NCBI RefSeq assembly: GCF_003860135.1
Contig: NZ_RQYN01000008.1
Coordinates: 1-64,000, forward strand
Length of the DNA stretch: 64,000 nt
Reading direction: 5' to 3'
From: Tannerella forsythia
Lineage (GTDB): Bacteria; Bacteroidota; Bacteroidia; Bacteroidales; Tannerellaceae
This document shows, piece by piece, positions 16,386-25,101 of this stretch. The notes beneath the pieces are model-generated. The model was not told the DNA's origin, ran no database searches, and saw nothing but the letters and a program-made list of their open reading frames with translations. The position numbers were made by a program, and so were the translations under genes. Every line of letters begins with the position of its first letter. Position 1 is the first letter of the stretch.

Positions 16386-17827
16386 TTAAACATACGAAAA
16401 TAGTAGCGACGATCTCAGACCAGCGCTGTGACGTCGAGTTTATCCGTTCGCTCTACAAGGCGGGGATGAATGTGGTGCGGCTGAATACGGCGCACATGGA
16501 TGAAGAAGGGTTGAATCGCGTGGTGATGAACACACGCATGGTCTCCGGGCGGATCGGGATTCTGATCGACACGAAAGGGCCGGAGATACGTACCACAAAA
16601 ACGTTTGCTCCGATCGAGTTCAAAGCGGGCGAACAAGTGATGATGAAGGGATGTCCCGATACGGAGACAACGCACGATTGCATTTGCGTTTCGTATCCCG
16701 ATTTCGTCAAAGACTTGTTGATCGGCAGCGGCATCCTGATCGACGATGGCGACTTGGAGTTAAAGGTGATTAAGAAAGAGGCCGACCGGCTTGTCTGTGA
16801 AGTGCAGAACAATGCGATATTGGGTAGCCGCAAGAGCATTAACGTGCCGGGGGTACGGATCAATCTTCCCTCGCTCACGGAAAGAGACAAAAAGAATATC
16901 GAATGGGCGATTGCCAATAAGCTTGATTTTATTGCCCATTCGTTTGTTCGGAATAAGAAAGACGTGTTGGCTGTGCAGCGTATTCTGGACGCCCACAAAA
17001 GTGGAATCAAGATTATTGCCAAGATCGAGAACCAGGAAGGCGTCGACAATATCGGCGAGATCCTTCAGGTAGCCTATGGCGTGATGATTGCGCGAGGCGA
17101 TCTGGGTATCGAAGTGCCGGCCGAACGGATACCGGGCATCCAGCGGATGCTGATCCGTAAATGTGTGGAGGCGAGACGGCCGGTGATCGTGGCTACGCAG
17201 ATGTTACACTCGATGATTAACAATCCGAGGCCGACGCGTGCCGAAGTGACCGACATCGCCAATGCGATTTATTACCGTACGGATGCGTTAATGCTCAGCG
17301 GAGAAACAGCCTATGGCAAGTATCCTGTCGAAGCGGTGCGGATGATGGCCAAAGTAGCGCGTGAAGCGGAAAAAACGAAACTTGCGGAAAACGATATCCG
17401 CATCCCGATCGAAGGAACCGAGATGGATGTGACGTCATTCCTTGCCGAGCAGGCAGTGAAATCGTCGGCCAAACTGGGAGTGCGTGCGATTATTTCAGAC
17501 AGTTATACGGGTCGTACGGCACGTTATCTGGCTGCTTTTCGCGGACGTGCGGCCGTTTTTGCCATCTGTTACCGGCAGGAGGTGATGCGGATGCTTTCGC
17601 TCTCGTATGGTGTTTGGGCTGTATTCCAACCGTGGCAACCGAGCCGGCGCCAGTATTATTACGATGCCTTGAACCAGTTGATTACGAGCAGCATGCTTAC
17701 TGAACAGGATAAGGTGGCTTACCTGAGTGGCAGCTTCGGAGAAGGTGGCGGTACGACCTTTCTCGAGATTAACGACGTGCACAAGGTACTTCAGGGAGGA
17801 GAGGAATACCAGCTACCGACGTTTTAA
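16382..17827 (+). CDS. pyk: Pyruvate kinase
   Basis: 481 aa. Opening KIVATISDQRCD corresponds to the KIVCTIGP region, although the usual GPAS is altered. The active-site block IIAKIENQEGVDNIGEIL, the metal-binding ARGDLGIEV and the family signature around the DALMLSGETAYGKYPVEAV segment are all intact. It converts PEP and ADP to pyruvate and ATP. Coupled to aroQ by a 4-bp overlap; both enzymes sit around PEP metabolism. Confidence 0.94.
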   Translation: MIKHTKIVATISDQRCDVEFIRSLYKAGMNVVRLNTAHMDEEGLNRVVMNTRMVSGRIGILIDTKGPEIRTTKTFAPIEFKAGEQVMMKGCPDTETTHDCICVSYPDFVKDLLIGSGILIDDGDLELKVIKKEADRLVCEVQNNAILGSRKSINVPGVRINLPSLTERDKKNIEWAIANKLDFIAHSFVRNKKDVLAVQRILDAHKSGIKIIAKIENQEGVDNIGEILQVAYGVMIARGDLGIEVPAERIPGIQRMLIRKCVEARRPVIVATQMLHSMINNPRPTRAEVTDIANAIYYRTDALMLSGETAYGKYPVEAVRMMAKVAREAEKTKLAENDIRIPIEGTEMDVTSFLAEQAVKSSAKLGVRAIISDSYTGRTARYLAAFRGRAAVFAICYRQEVMRMLSLSYGVWAVFQPWQPSRRQYYYDALNQLITSSMLTEQDKVAYLSGSFGEGGGTTFLEINDVHKVLQGGEEYQLPTF

Positions 17828-17844
17828 TATCCGATACTACGGAC

Positions 17845-18474
17845 GTGAGCATTGAAGATTATATTCTTGAACATAGCGACGCCGAGCCTCCCATGTTGGC
17901 GAGGCTCAACCGCGACGCTCATGTCAAACTGCTTCGTCCGCGGATGATCGCGGGGCCGTTGCAGGGCCGCGTATTGAAAATGTTTTGCCGCATGCTCCGT
18001 CCCAAACGAATCTTGGAGATCGGAACATACACGGGATATGCCACATTTTGTATGGCCGAAGGGATAGACGAGGATGCGGTCATTCATACGGTCGAGATCA
18101 ACGATGAGATGGAACCGTTCTTCCGGCCCTATTTCGAGCAGTCGCCTGATAAAGAAAAGATACGTCCTCATTGGGGCGATATACGCGAAGTGCTTCCGAT
18201 ACTCGACGATACTTTCGACATGGTGTATATCGATGCCGATAAGCGCGACTATTGCATGTATTACGATATGGTTTTTCCTCTGGTGCGTTCGGGCGGACTG
18301 ATTCTTGCCGATAATACGCTCTGGTCGGGTAAGGTCGTGGAGGAGAGGGCAACTTCGTCCGATACCCAGACTCAGGGGATTTTAGCCTTTAACGAAAAAA
18401 TAAAGGCCGACGAGCGAGTTGAAAAAGTAATCCTCCCCCTGCGCGACGGCTTGACACTGATCTGGAAAAAATAA
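17845..18474 (+). CDS. SAM-dependent O-methyltransferase (class I, catechol/TrmR-like)
   Basis: 209 aa from a GTG start 17 bp after pyk. SAM motif I is ILEIGTYTGYATFCMAE; the acidic VEINDEME follows, and the metal-binding D/N set is seen in VYIDADKRDY and LILADNTLWSG. The family includes catechol and caffeoyl-CoA O-methyltransferases and the tRNA uridine-5-oxyacetate methyltransferase TrmR; the latter is plausible for a housekeeping copy. Likely third gene of the aroQ operon. Confidence 0.85.
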   Translation: MSIEDYILEHSDAEPPMLARLNRDAHVKLLRPRMIAGPLQGRVLKMFCRMLRPKRILEIGTYTGYATFCMAEGIDEDAVIHTVEINDEMEPFFRPYFEQSPDKEKIRPHWGDIREVLPILDDTFDMVYIDADKRDYCMYYDMVFPLVRSGGLILADNTLWSGKVVEERATSSDTQTQGILAFNEKIKADERVEKVILPLRDGLTLIWKK

Positions 18475-18579
18475 TGGCTGGATGCTTACGAGTGTTATTC
18501 CTCAATCATGTTGGATAACAGAGGTATCGGTTGGTCTTGGAGTTGCGCAAATACAGTTGTTTTTTTGTAGGGTGGGTAA

Positions 18580-18611
18580 TTTGTTAATTGAATTTCAAAT
18601 GCTCATCTTTG
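18580..18611 (+). promoter_or_regulatory. Promoter of the S41 protease gene
   Basis: TTTG at 18580-18583, 20 bp, CATCTTTG (one mismatch to TAnnTTTG) at 18604-18611; the ATG is 20 bp further. The rest of the 157-bp gap shows nothing. Confidence 0.5.
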
Positions 18612-18631
18612 CAAGATAAAAATCGAAAATT

Positions 18632-20887
18632 ATGAGATTCATACACTTTACATTTTTGTTATTGCTCCTAACATGCGTTTACGGCCAAGCTCAGCAGACG
18701 AATTCATACAATCTGGATTTTGAAAAAGTCGAAGCCGGATTTCCTCAAGGTTGGTCCGGCTATGGCAGAGGCAAACCTTCCAACTACAAAATTTCCTTGG
18801 ATTCCCTCCATACGAGATCGGGGAAGTATGCCGTTTCCATCGAATATGCTGGAGATAACCCGGATTCAGAAGTAGGAATCCTGTTTTTTGTACCGAATAC
18901 TTATCAGGGAAAAAAGATCACATTGTCGGGATATATCAAAAACAAAGAGGTAACAGATGGATTTTCTTCTTTATGGATGGGCATTGATCATCCGGATGGG
19001 AAAAACTTTGTTGCGTCCGGCACTGTAAAAAATGTAAGCGAAACATCCGACTGGCAAAAATATGAACTCACGTTGGACATGAATCCGGCCAACACCCGAC
19101 AGTTTATACTAAGCGTCTCTTTATCGGGTACCGGAAAGGTATGGTTCGATGATTTGAAGTTGACTGTAGACGGGAAGGACATAGAGGAGCTTACCCCTTA
19201 CGAAATACCTCCTTTTGCCGCCGAAAGCGATGAGGAGTTCGACAAAGGCTCCATGATCGACTTTTCCGATCTCAATCAACAGAAGACAGACGACTTGGTT
19301 CTCTTGGGGAAAATATGGGGATTTCTGAAATATCATCATCCCGCCATCGCAAAAGGCGAATATAATTGGGACTACGAGCTCTTTCGTTTTCTCCCCGATT
19401 ATTTACAAGCGGCTGATAACAAACAACGAGACCGTTTGATATCCGAGTGGATTGATAAACTCGGTTTTGTCCCGTTAAATACAATCGACCGCCCGGTTTT
19501 AGGGGAGGTATTTATAAAGCCCGATTTAACATGGGTCGAAAACAGCGATATGGACAACGGCTTGAAAGAGAAACTTCGGTATATCTATCAAAACAGGCAT
19601 TACGGACATCATTATTACGTGCTGATCGAACATTTCGGAAGTCCGCTGTTTTTGCACGAAAACAAGTATGAGCAAATGTCCGTTCCCGATGCCGGATTCC
19701 GACTCTTGGCTTTGTATCGCTATTGGAATATGGTGCATTATTTTTATCCTTCCAAATATCTGACGGATAAAAATTGGGATGAAGTACTTGCTGAGTACAT
19801 CCTATACTTTATGGATATAAACGATCGATTAGGATACGAACGGACTGTTTTGCGGATGATTGCGGAGATACGCGATTCGCATGCGGCTAACTTGCTCGAA
19901 GGAGGCGATGAAATATGGCGCTCAAGGGGCCGGTGGTATTCTCCGATAAAAGTCCGTTTTGCGGAAGACAAATTAGTCGCTTCGGGATATCGGGCGTTGA
20001 GAGACACGGTACTGACTACCGAAGCGGCGGATAGCGTGATGGGGCTGAAAAAGGGAGATATCATTACTCATATTGACGGAAAGCCGGTTCAGGCCATCGT
20101 CGACAGTTTACGCATGTATTTTCCGGCATCGAACGAGCCGACCCGATTGAAAAATATGGAGTTTGAGATGCTTCGATCCAATCGGTCTGTTATTCGATTA
20201 AACTATCTCTCATCGGGAGAAAGCCGGAAAAAAGGCATTCGTTTGCTGCATCCTTACTATATCGAATTTTATCCCAGCGATACGATTCGTCATGGATTGA
20301 TAGGCAAAAGAAAAGACATCGGATTTATTCGGGATGAGATTTTAAGAGAGGAGGATGTTCCCGTCATCCGGAAGGTGTTTGCACATACGAAAGGGATTGT
20401 AATCGATCTTCGGTGTCGCCCGGCTACTCTTGCTGGTCGAACGTTAAGTTCATGGTTTGTCTCGTCTGAAACACCTTTCAGAAAATGCACGCGAGGAAAT
20501 CCGAATCATCCCGGAGAGTTCTATTTCACGCCGTGCGATACGGTCTATCCGTTCAAAGGGCCTTCTTATAAAGGAAAAGTCGTTGTTCTTATCGATGAAA
20601 ATACATTAAGTGAAGGAGAAGGTCAGGCTATGATGTTTCGAGCCGGGCAAAACACGGTGATCCTCGGTTGCCAAACGTCCGGAGCAGATGGTAGAGTATC
20701 GGATATTTTTCTTCCCGGTGGAATAAAAACATGGATTTCAGGCTATGGCGTTTATTATCCTGACGGAAGTCAGACCCAGCGTATCGGTATTGTTCCGGAC
20801 ATTGAAGTCAAGCCCACTGTAAAAGGACTTGCCGAAGGACGTGACGAACTGCTCGAAAAAGCGATTGAGGTGATTGAGAAGGAATAG
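18632..20887 (+). CDS. Secreted S41-family peptidase with N-terminal beta-sandwich domain
   Basis: 751 aa. Signal peptide (MRFIHFTFLLLLLTCVYGQAQ) directs export. Residues about 25-180 look like a carbohydrate-binding-type beta-sandwich (NLDFEKVEAGFPQGWSGYG; VWFDDLKLTVDG). A tricorn/CTP-like core follows: a PDZ-like stretch (MGLKKGDIITHIDGKPVQAI, about 470-490) and the peptidase domain with the catalytic Ser in ENTLSEGEGQAMMF (about residue 664). IVIDLRCRPA replaces the more usual DLRxNxGG. Substrate unknown. Codon usage is more A/T rich than the flanking genes, which could mean a different history. No partner gene is adjacent. Confidence 0.85.
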   Translation: MRFIHFTFLLLLLTCVYGQAQQTNSYNLDFEKVEAGFPQGWSGYGRGKPSNYKISLDSLHTRSGKYAVSIEYAGDNPDSEVGILFFVPNTYQGKKITLSGYIKNKEVTDGFSSLWMGIDHPDGKNFVASGTVKNVSETSDWQKYELTLDMNPANTRQFILSVSLSGTGKVWFDDLKLTVDGKDIEELTPYEIPPFAAESDEEFDKGSMIDFSDLNQQKTDDLVLLGKIWGFLKYHHPAIAKGEYNWDYELFRFLPDYLQAADNKQRDRLISEWIDKLGFVPLNTIDRPVLGEVFIKPDLTWVENSDMDNGLKEKLRYIYQNRHYGHHYYVLIEHFGSPLFLHENKYEQMSVPDAGFRLLALYRYWNMVHYFYPSKYLTDKNWDEVLAEYILYFMDINDRLGYERTVLRMIAEIRDSHAANLLEGGDEIWRSRGRWYSPIKVRFAEDKLVASGYRALRDTVLTTEAADSVMGLKKGDIITHIDGKPVQAIVDSLRMYFPASNEPTRLKNMEFEMLRSNRSVIRLNYLSSGESRKKGIRLLHPYYIEFYPSDTIRHGLIGKRKDIGFIRDEILREEDVPVIRKVFAHTKGIVIDLRCRPATLAGRTLSSWFVSSETPFRKCTRGNPNHPGEFYFTPCDTVYPFKGPSYKGKVVVLIDENTLSEGEGQAMMFRAGQNTVILGCQTSGADGRVSDIFLPGGIKTWISGYGVYYPDGSQTQRIGIVPDIEVKPTVKGLAEGRDELLEKAIEVIEKE

Positions 20888-20965
20888 GGCTTCGCGGTCT
20901 TGCGGTGTGGCATGGCTTTCGGGAAGCAATATCTGAGACGAGAATATCCGTTCTTGCCGGATGAG

Positions 20966-20994
20966 TTGAAATTTCTTTTTTTATCGTACCTTTG
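20966..20994 (+). promoter_or_regulatory. Promoter of rbfA/lolE-znuA/znuC
   Basis: TTG at 20966-20968, 18 bp spacer, perfect TACCTTTG at 20987-20994. The expected leader before rbfA is about 110 nt; no riboswitch or Zur-like operator was recognised in it. Confidence 0.6.
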
Positions 20995-21112
20995 TCAGGT
21001 ACTTCATAAGTAAGAGGGGGATCTGAACTTGGTTTTTGTGATTACAGGGGCGATGAGTGCTCTCTTTTAGGAACAAACAAGTCGTGATATATTTCATTTA
21101 AAAAGACAAGAC

Positions 21113-21448
21113 ATGGAAGGAACAAGGTTAAATAAAATCGGGAGGTTGCTGCAGAAAGAACTGGGCGACCTGTTTCAGAAACAGACGAAAGGGATGCCGG
21201 GCGCCCTCGTTTCGGTGAGTGCCGTGCGGGTAAGCGCGGATTTGAGCGTAGCTAAGGTGTTCCTGAGCATTTTCCCTTCGGAGAAGAGCCAGGCGCTGAT
21301 GGAAGCCATCGAGGCAAATAAGAAGACGATCCGTTACGACCTCGGGCAGCGGGTGCGTCTCCAACTGCGGAGGATTCCGGAGCTCATTTTCTTCCTCGAT
21401 GATTCGCTCGATTATGTGGATAACATCGACCATCTTTTAAAAAAATAG
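21113..21448 (+). CDS. rbfA: Ribosome-binding factor A
   Basis: 111 aa, standard for RbfA. N-terminal RLNKIGRLLQKELGDLFQK and the KH-type core VRVSADLSVAKVFLSIFP are family hallmarks. It assists maturation of the 16S rRNA 5' end on the 30S subunit. The next frame (LolC/E-type) begins 7 bp after the stop, so they are in one operon. Confidence 0.95.
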   Translation: MEGTRLNKIGRLLQKELGDLFQKQTKGMPGALVSVSAVRVSADLSVAKVFLSIFPSEKSQALMEAIEANKKTIRYDLGQRVRLQLRRIPELIFFLDDSLDYVDNIDHLLKK

Positions 21449-21455
21449 TTATCCG

Positions 21456-23555
21456 TTGAATCTTCCGTTTTTTATCGCTCGCCGTTATTTATTTGCGAAG
21501 AAGTCGCACAATGCCATCAACATCATCTCGATGATTTCGGTGTGCAGTGTGGCGGTCGCTACCGTTGCGCTTGTCTGTGTGCTGTCGGTCTATAACGGAT
21601 TTAACGATTTGGTTGCGTCGATGTTCGGCAACTTTGATCCGGAGCTGAAAATTACACCGACAGAGGGAAAAGTGTTCGATCCCGACACGCCGGCGGTACG
21701 TCAAGTCAGGGAGTTGAAAGAGGTGGCGATGTGTACCGGGGTGTTGCAGGACCATGTGCTGGTACGCTATCAAGACCGTCAACAGGTTGCCGTGGCGAAA
21801 GGAGTAGAGGAAGTGTTTCACCGCATGGTCTCGATCGATACGGTGTTAGTCGACGGACGTTTCGTCTTGCAGGAAGGCGAGACATCGTACGGGGTGATGG
21901 GGATTGGTTTGGCTTCTTCGTTAGGAGTCAATGCCGCGTTTACGTCGCCGATGGAAATCTACGCTCCCAAGCGTGATGAACGGGTGAACATGGCTAATCC
22001 GGCCACCTCGTTTCAGATCGAATATGCGTTCATCGGTGGTGTCTTCTGCCTCAATCAGCCTTCGTACGACGAAAATTACCTGATTCTCCCCATCGGACTG
22101 ATGCGTTCGATGCTTCGCTATGAGAAGGAGGTGTCGGCGTTAGAGTTAAAACTTGCCTCACAGGCCGACACGAAAGCCGTGCAGCAGGAGATTCGCACGA
22201 TACTCGGCGACGGGTTCCGGGTGCAGAACCGCTATGAACAACAGGAAGCATCGTTTAAGATGATGCAGGTGGAGAAATGGATGACGTTCCTGATTCTGGC
22301 GTTTATCTTGACGATTGCTTTGTTTAACGTCGTCAGCTCGTTATCGATGCTGATGATCGAGAAAGAAGATGATGTGCGGATGCTGCGCAGTATGGGCGCG
22401 AACGACGGTCTGATACGTCGTATTTTCTTGACCGAAGGCTGCATGATCCCTGTACTGGGCGCGTTGGCGGGTATCGTGATCGGGGTGTTGCTTTGCCTGA
22501 TTCAGCAACATTACGGCGTCATCAAGTTAGGTACTGCGGGGGCTTTTGTCAGCGACAATTACCCGGTACGGATTGCGCCGTGGGATATTTTGGCCATCTT
22601 CGTTACGGTGTTTGTGATAGGCGGCTTGTCGTCGTGGTATCCGGTGCGTTACCTTGGTGGCAAATGGTTGAAAAAAGGCACTTTGGCCTCATTCATTGCG
22701 CCGCTGTTGCTGTTGACGGCCTGCGGAGGACAAGGTACATCGCACGAACAGCGCCTGACGGTGACGATGGAGCCGCAGCGCTATTTCGTCGAACGCATTG
22801 CCGGTGATCACTGGGAGGTACATACGGTCGTGCCGCCCGGTCAAAGTCCGGAAACGTACGAACCGACGCCGCGCGAGATGATCGCCGTAGCCGAGAGCAA
22901 GGCGTATCTGCGTATCGGACGTATCGGTTTCGAGATGGCATGGATGCCGACGATTCAGGAGAATAATCCGCACTTGCGCGTTTTCGATTTGTCCGAAGGC
23001 GTTACATGGATAGAAGGTCAATGTGCTCACCATGACCATACACATGATCACGATCATGATCACCATCATCATGGTGGCATCGACCCGCATATCTGGAATG
23101 CTACACGAACGGCGCAGATCATTGCTCGTAATACGCTGGCAGCCTTGTGTGCGATGGATCCGGCACACGTGTCGGACTACGAAGCGAATTATCGTGCGTT
23201 ATCGGCCGAAATCGATTCCACCGGGCGTATCTTGCACGCTATGCTCGATACGTTGTCGCATCGCGCATTCGTGATCTATCATCCGGCGCTGACTTATTTT
23301 GCCGATGAGTACGGGCTGACGCAGCTCTCGATCGAGGCTGACGGCAAAGAGCCCTCGGCCGCTTCGATGAAGGAACTTGTCGACGAGGCACGTGAAGCCG
23401 GTGTGCGAGTCGTGTTCGTGCAGCAGGAGTTCGACCGCAAGCATGCCGAGTCGTTGGCTGCTGAAATCGGGGCACGCATCGTAACCATCAATCCGTTGTC
23501 GGCCGATTGGAAGACGGAGATGCTTCGTATCGCGCAATCACTCGCAACCCCTTAA
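21456..23555 (+). CDS. Joined frame: LolC/LolE-type permease + ZnuA-type zinc-binding lipoprotein
   Basis: One 699-codon frame from a TTG start (NLPFFIARRYLF is the usual LolE N-terminus). Residues 1-404 form a complete LolC/E permease: one N-terminal helix, a periplasmic MacB-like domain and three C-terminal FtsX helices ending at WYPVRYLGG. Residues 405-699 form a complete ZnuA: LKKGTLASFIAPLLLLTAC is a lipoprotein signal with lipobox Cys423, followed by PPGQSPETYEPTP, the His-rich loop at 525-539, the ligand His in GGIDPHIW and HPALTYFADEYG. Codon 405 is TTG and could act as an internal start. Removing one A from the A6 run at 22671-22676 would give two overlapping genes: lolE ending soon after, and znuA from the ATG at 22664. 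So this is a real fusion, an internal start, slippage or a one-base error. Confidence 0.8.
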   Translation: MNLPFFIARRYLFAKKSHNAINIISMISVCSVAVATVALVCVLSVYNGFNDLVASMFGNFDPELKITPTEGKVFDPDTPAVRQVRELKEVAMCTGVLQDHVLVRYQDRQQVAVAKGVEEVFHRMVSIDTVLVDGRFVLQEGETSYGVMGIGLASSLGVNAAFTSPMEIYAPKRDERVNMANPATSFQIEYAFIGGVFCLNQPSYDENYLILPIGLMRSMLRYEKEVSALELKLASQADTKAVQQEIRTILGDGFRVQNRYEQQEASFKMMQVEKWMTFLILAFILTIALFNVVSSLSMLMIEKEDDVRMLRSMGANDGLIRRIFLTEGCMIPVLGALAGIVIGVLLCLIQQHYGVIKLGTAGAFVSDNYPVRIAPWDILAIFVTVFVIGGLSSWYPVRYLGGKWLKKGTLASFIAPLLLLTACGGQGTSHEQRLTVTMEPQRYFVERIAGDHWEVHTVVPPGQSPETYEPTPREMIAVAESKAYLRIGRIGFEMAWMPTIQENNPHLRVFDLSEGVTWIEGQCAHHDHTHDHDHDHHHHGGIDPHIWNATRTAQIIARNTLAALCAMDPAHVSDYEANYRALSAEIDSTGRILHAMLDTLSHRAFVIYHPALTYFADEYGLTQLSIEADGKEPSAASMKELVDEAREAGVRVVFVQQEFDRKHAESLAAEIGARIVTINPLSADWKTEMLRIAQSLATP

Positions 23556-23567
23556 CGGATACTACGT

Positions 23568-24323
23568 ATGAACAAGTTACTTACCCTCGAACATATTACG
23601 GCTGCTTACGATACGAAAGTCGTCTTGCGCGATGTGGGGCTGACGGTATGGGAAAACGATTTCTTAGGCATCATCGGCCCGAACGGAGGCGGGAAAACAA
23701 CCCTGCTCAAAGTCATCTTGCGACTGCTGAAGCCGGTAACGGGAACCGTTGCTTTTTATCGCGACGGCCAGCCCGTAGCGTCGTTGAACATCGGCTATCT
23801 TCCGCAGATCAACAAAATCGACAAGCGTTTTCCGATTTCAGTACGTGAAGTGATCGCTTCGGGGCTGATGGCACGGACGAGAGGTGTGCGTCGTCTTTCG
23901 ACATCGCAGCGACAACGCATAGCTGAAGTGACTGCACAGATGGGATTAGAGGCTTTGAGCAAACGAGCGATCGGTGAACTGTCCGGTGGCGAATTGCAGC
24001 GGGTGATGTTGGGACGTGCCATCGTTTCGCGGCCTCAGATGCTAATCCTCGACGAACCGAATACGTACGTTGATCAGCAATTCGAGTCTAAGTTGTATGA
24101 CTTGTTGCGCGAGATCAATCAAGATACGGCTGTCGTTCTCGTCTCGCACGATGTAGGCACGGTGCTCTCGCTGGTAAAGAACGTGGCTTGCGTGAACGAA
24201 TCGCTGCATTATCATTCCGGTGCCGATGTCTCGGAAGAATGGATGGATGAAGTGTACCGTTGTCCGATCGAGCTGGTGGGGCATGGCGAATTGCCGCACC
24301 GTATTCTGAAGAGGCACGACTGA
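23568..24323 (+). CDS. znuC: Zinc/manganese ABC transporter ATPase (ZnuC-like)
   Basis: 251 aa. Walker A GPNGGGKT at 37-44, Q-loop in YLPQINKIDKRFP, signature LSGGE at 138-142, Walker B MLILDEP at 158-164, and the switch His in VLVSHDVG. The closeness to MntB/ZnuC ATPases and the ZnuA half 12 bp upstream point to zinc uptake. The cognate inner-membrane permease (ZnuB) is missing here: after znuC come a tandem array and yccF. The C-terminal tail (HYHSGADVSEEWMDEVYRCPIE) is typical of the family. Confidence 0.9.
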   Translation: MNKLLTLEHITAAYDTKVVLRDVGLTVWENDFLGIIGPNGGGKTTLLKVILRLLKPVTGTVAFYRDGQPVASLNIGYLPQINKIDKRFPISVREVIASGLMARTRGVRRLSTSQRQRIAEVTAQMGLEALSKRAIGELSGGELQRVMLGRAIVSRPQMLILDEPNTYVDQQFESKLYDLLREINQDTAVVLVSHDVGTVLSLVKNVACVNESLHYHSGADVSEEWMDEVYRCPIELVGHGELPHRILKRHD

Positions 24324-24349
24324 ATCTTTTTGAAGCAATGATAACGGTC

Positions 24350-24640
24350 GGATGTCTCCGTGAACTTCGTGAAGATGTTTGATCACTGTCGAAAGCTTCT
24401 GCAAACTTCGTGAGGATGTTTGATCGCCATCAAAAGTTCCCACGTACTTCGTGAGGATATTTGATCGCCGTCGAAAGTTCCCGCGAACTTCGTGAGGATG
24501 TTTGATCGCCGTCGAAAGTCTCCGTGAACTTCGTGAGGATGTTTGATCGTCGTCGAAAGTTCCCACATACTTCGCGAAGATGTTTGATCGTCGTCGAAAG
24601 CCCCTGCAAACTTCGTGAGGATGTTTGATCGCCGTCGGAC
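24350..24640. repeat. Tandem array, seven units of 41 bp
   Basis: The core AACTTCGTGAGGATGTTTG or a variant starts at 24363, 24404, 24445, 24486, 24527, 24568 and 24609, exactly 41 bp apart, with a partial unit before the first. Units differ at a few sites (for example GATCGCCGTCG, GATCGTCGTCG and GATCACTGTCG). The array lies between znuC and the -7 box of yccF. Open frames across it are a by-product of the repeat. It has no unique spacers, so it is not a CRISPR. Confidence 0.92.
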
Positions 24641-24685
24641 GTGCCGCAGCCGATGGAGGGTGCATACGGATTATCTGTTTTTTAT

Positions 24686-24693
24686 TATCTTTG
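24686..24693 (+). promoter_or_regulatory. -7 box of yccF
   Basis: TATCTTTG, 30 bp before the ATG; no clear -33 TTG. The tandem array ends about 45 bp upstream of it. Confidence 0.45.
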
Positions 24694-24723
24694 TCTGTCA
24701 TTGACATAAACGGATAGAATAAA

Positions 24724-25092
24724 ATGAAAACATTGGGCAATCTGATCTGGCTGATTTGCGGAGGCCTTCTCGCAGCCATCGAATACCTGCTTGCGAGCCT
24801 CCTGATGATGATCACGATTATCGGCATTCCATTTGGATTGCAAACACTTAAACTGGCCGGACTCATGTTGTGGCCGTTCGGGCGACGGGTGGTCGATCAC
24901 GGCGGTTCGAGCGGTTGTCTGTCGGTCATCATGAATATCCTCTGGCTTTTTTTCGGCGGGTTAAGTATTTGCTTGACCCATCTGTTCTTTGGGATTCTGC
25001 TTTGCCTTACCCTGATCGGCATTCCTTTCGGGAAGCAGCATTTTAAGCTGGCCGGATTGGCATTGACCCCGTTCGGCAAGCACGTGGTATGA
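24724..25092 (+). CDS. yccF: YccF-domain inner-membrane protein
   Basis: 122 aa with four hydrophobic segments arranged as two similar halves. Each half ends in the same motif: IGIPFGLQTLKLAGLMLWPF and IGIPFGKQHFKLAGLALTPF. This internal duplication is characteristic of the YccF (DUF307) family. Its function is unknown; family members are small inner-membrane proteins. Convergent with the dipeptidase gene, 9 bp apart. Confidence 0.85.
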   Translation: MKTLGNLIWLICGGLLAAIEYLLASLLMMITIIGIPFGLQTLKLAGLMLWPFGRRVVDHGGSSGCLSVIMNILWLFFGGLSICLTHLFFGILLCLTLIGIPFGKQHFKLAGLALTPFGKHVV

Positions 25093-25101
25093 TTTCCGTT
25101 T

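Noticed and set aside
23028-23072. His-rich run as a cloning-tag artefact
   Set aside because: It is the natural metal-binding loop of ZnuA, with interspersed Asp and Thr, in the expected position before GGIDPHIW.
24042-24866. 274-codon minus-strand frame across the 41-bp array
   Set aside because: It overlaps znuC and yccF antisense; its repeats are a translation of the array, with no RBS or promoter.
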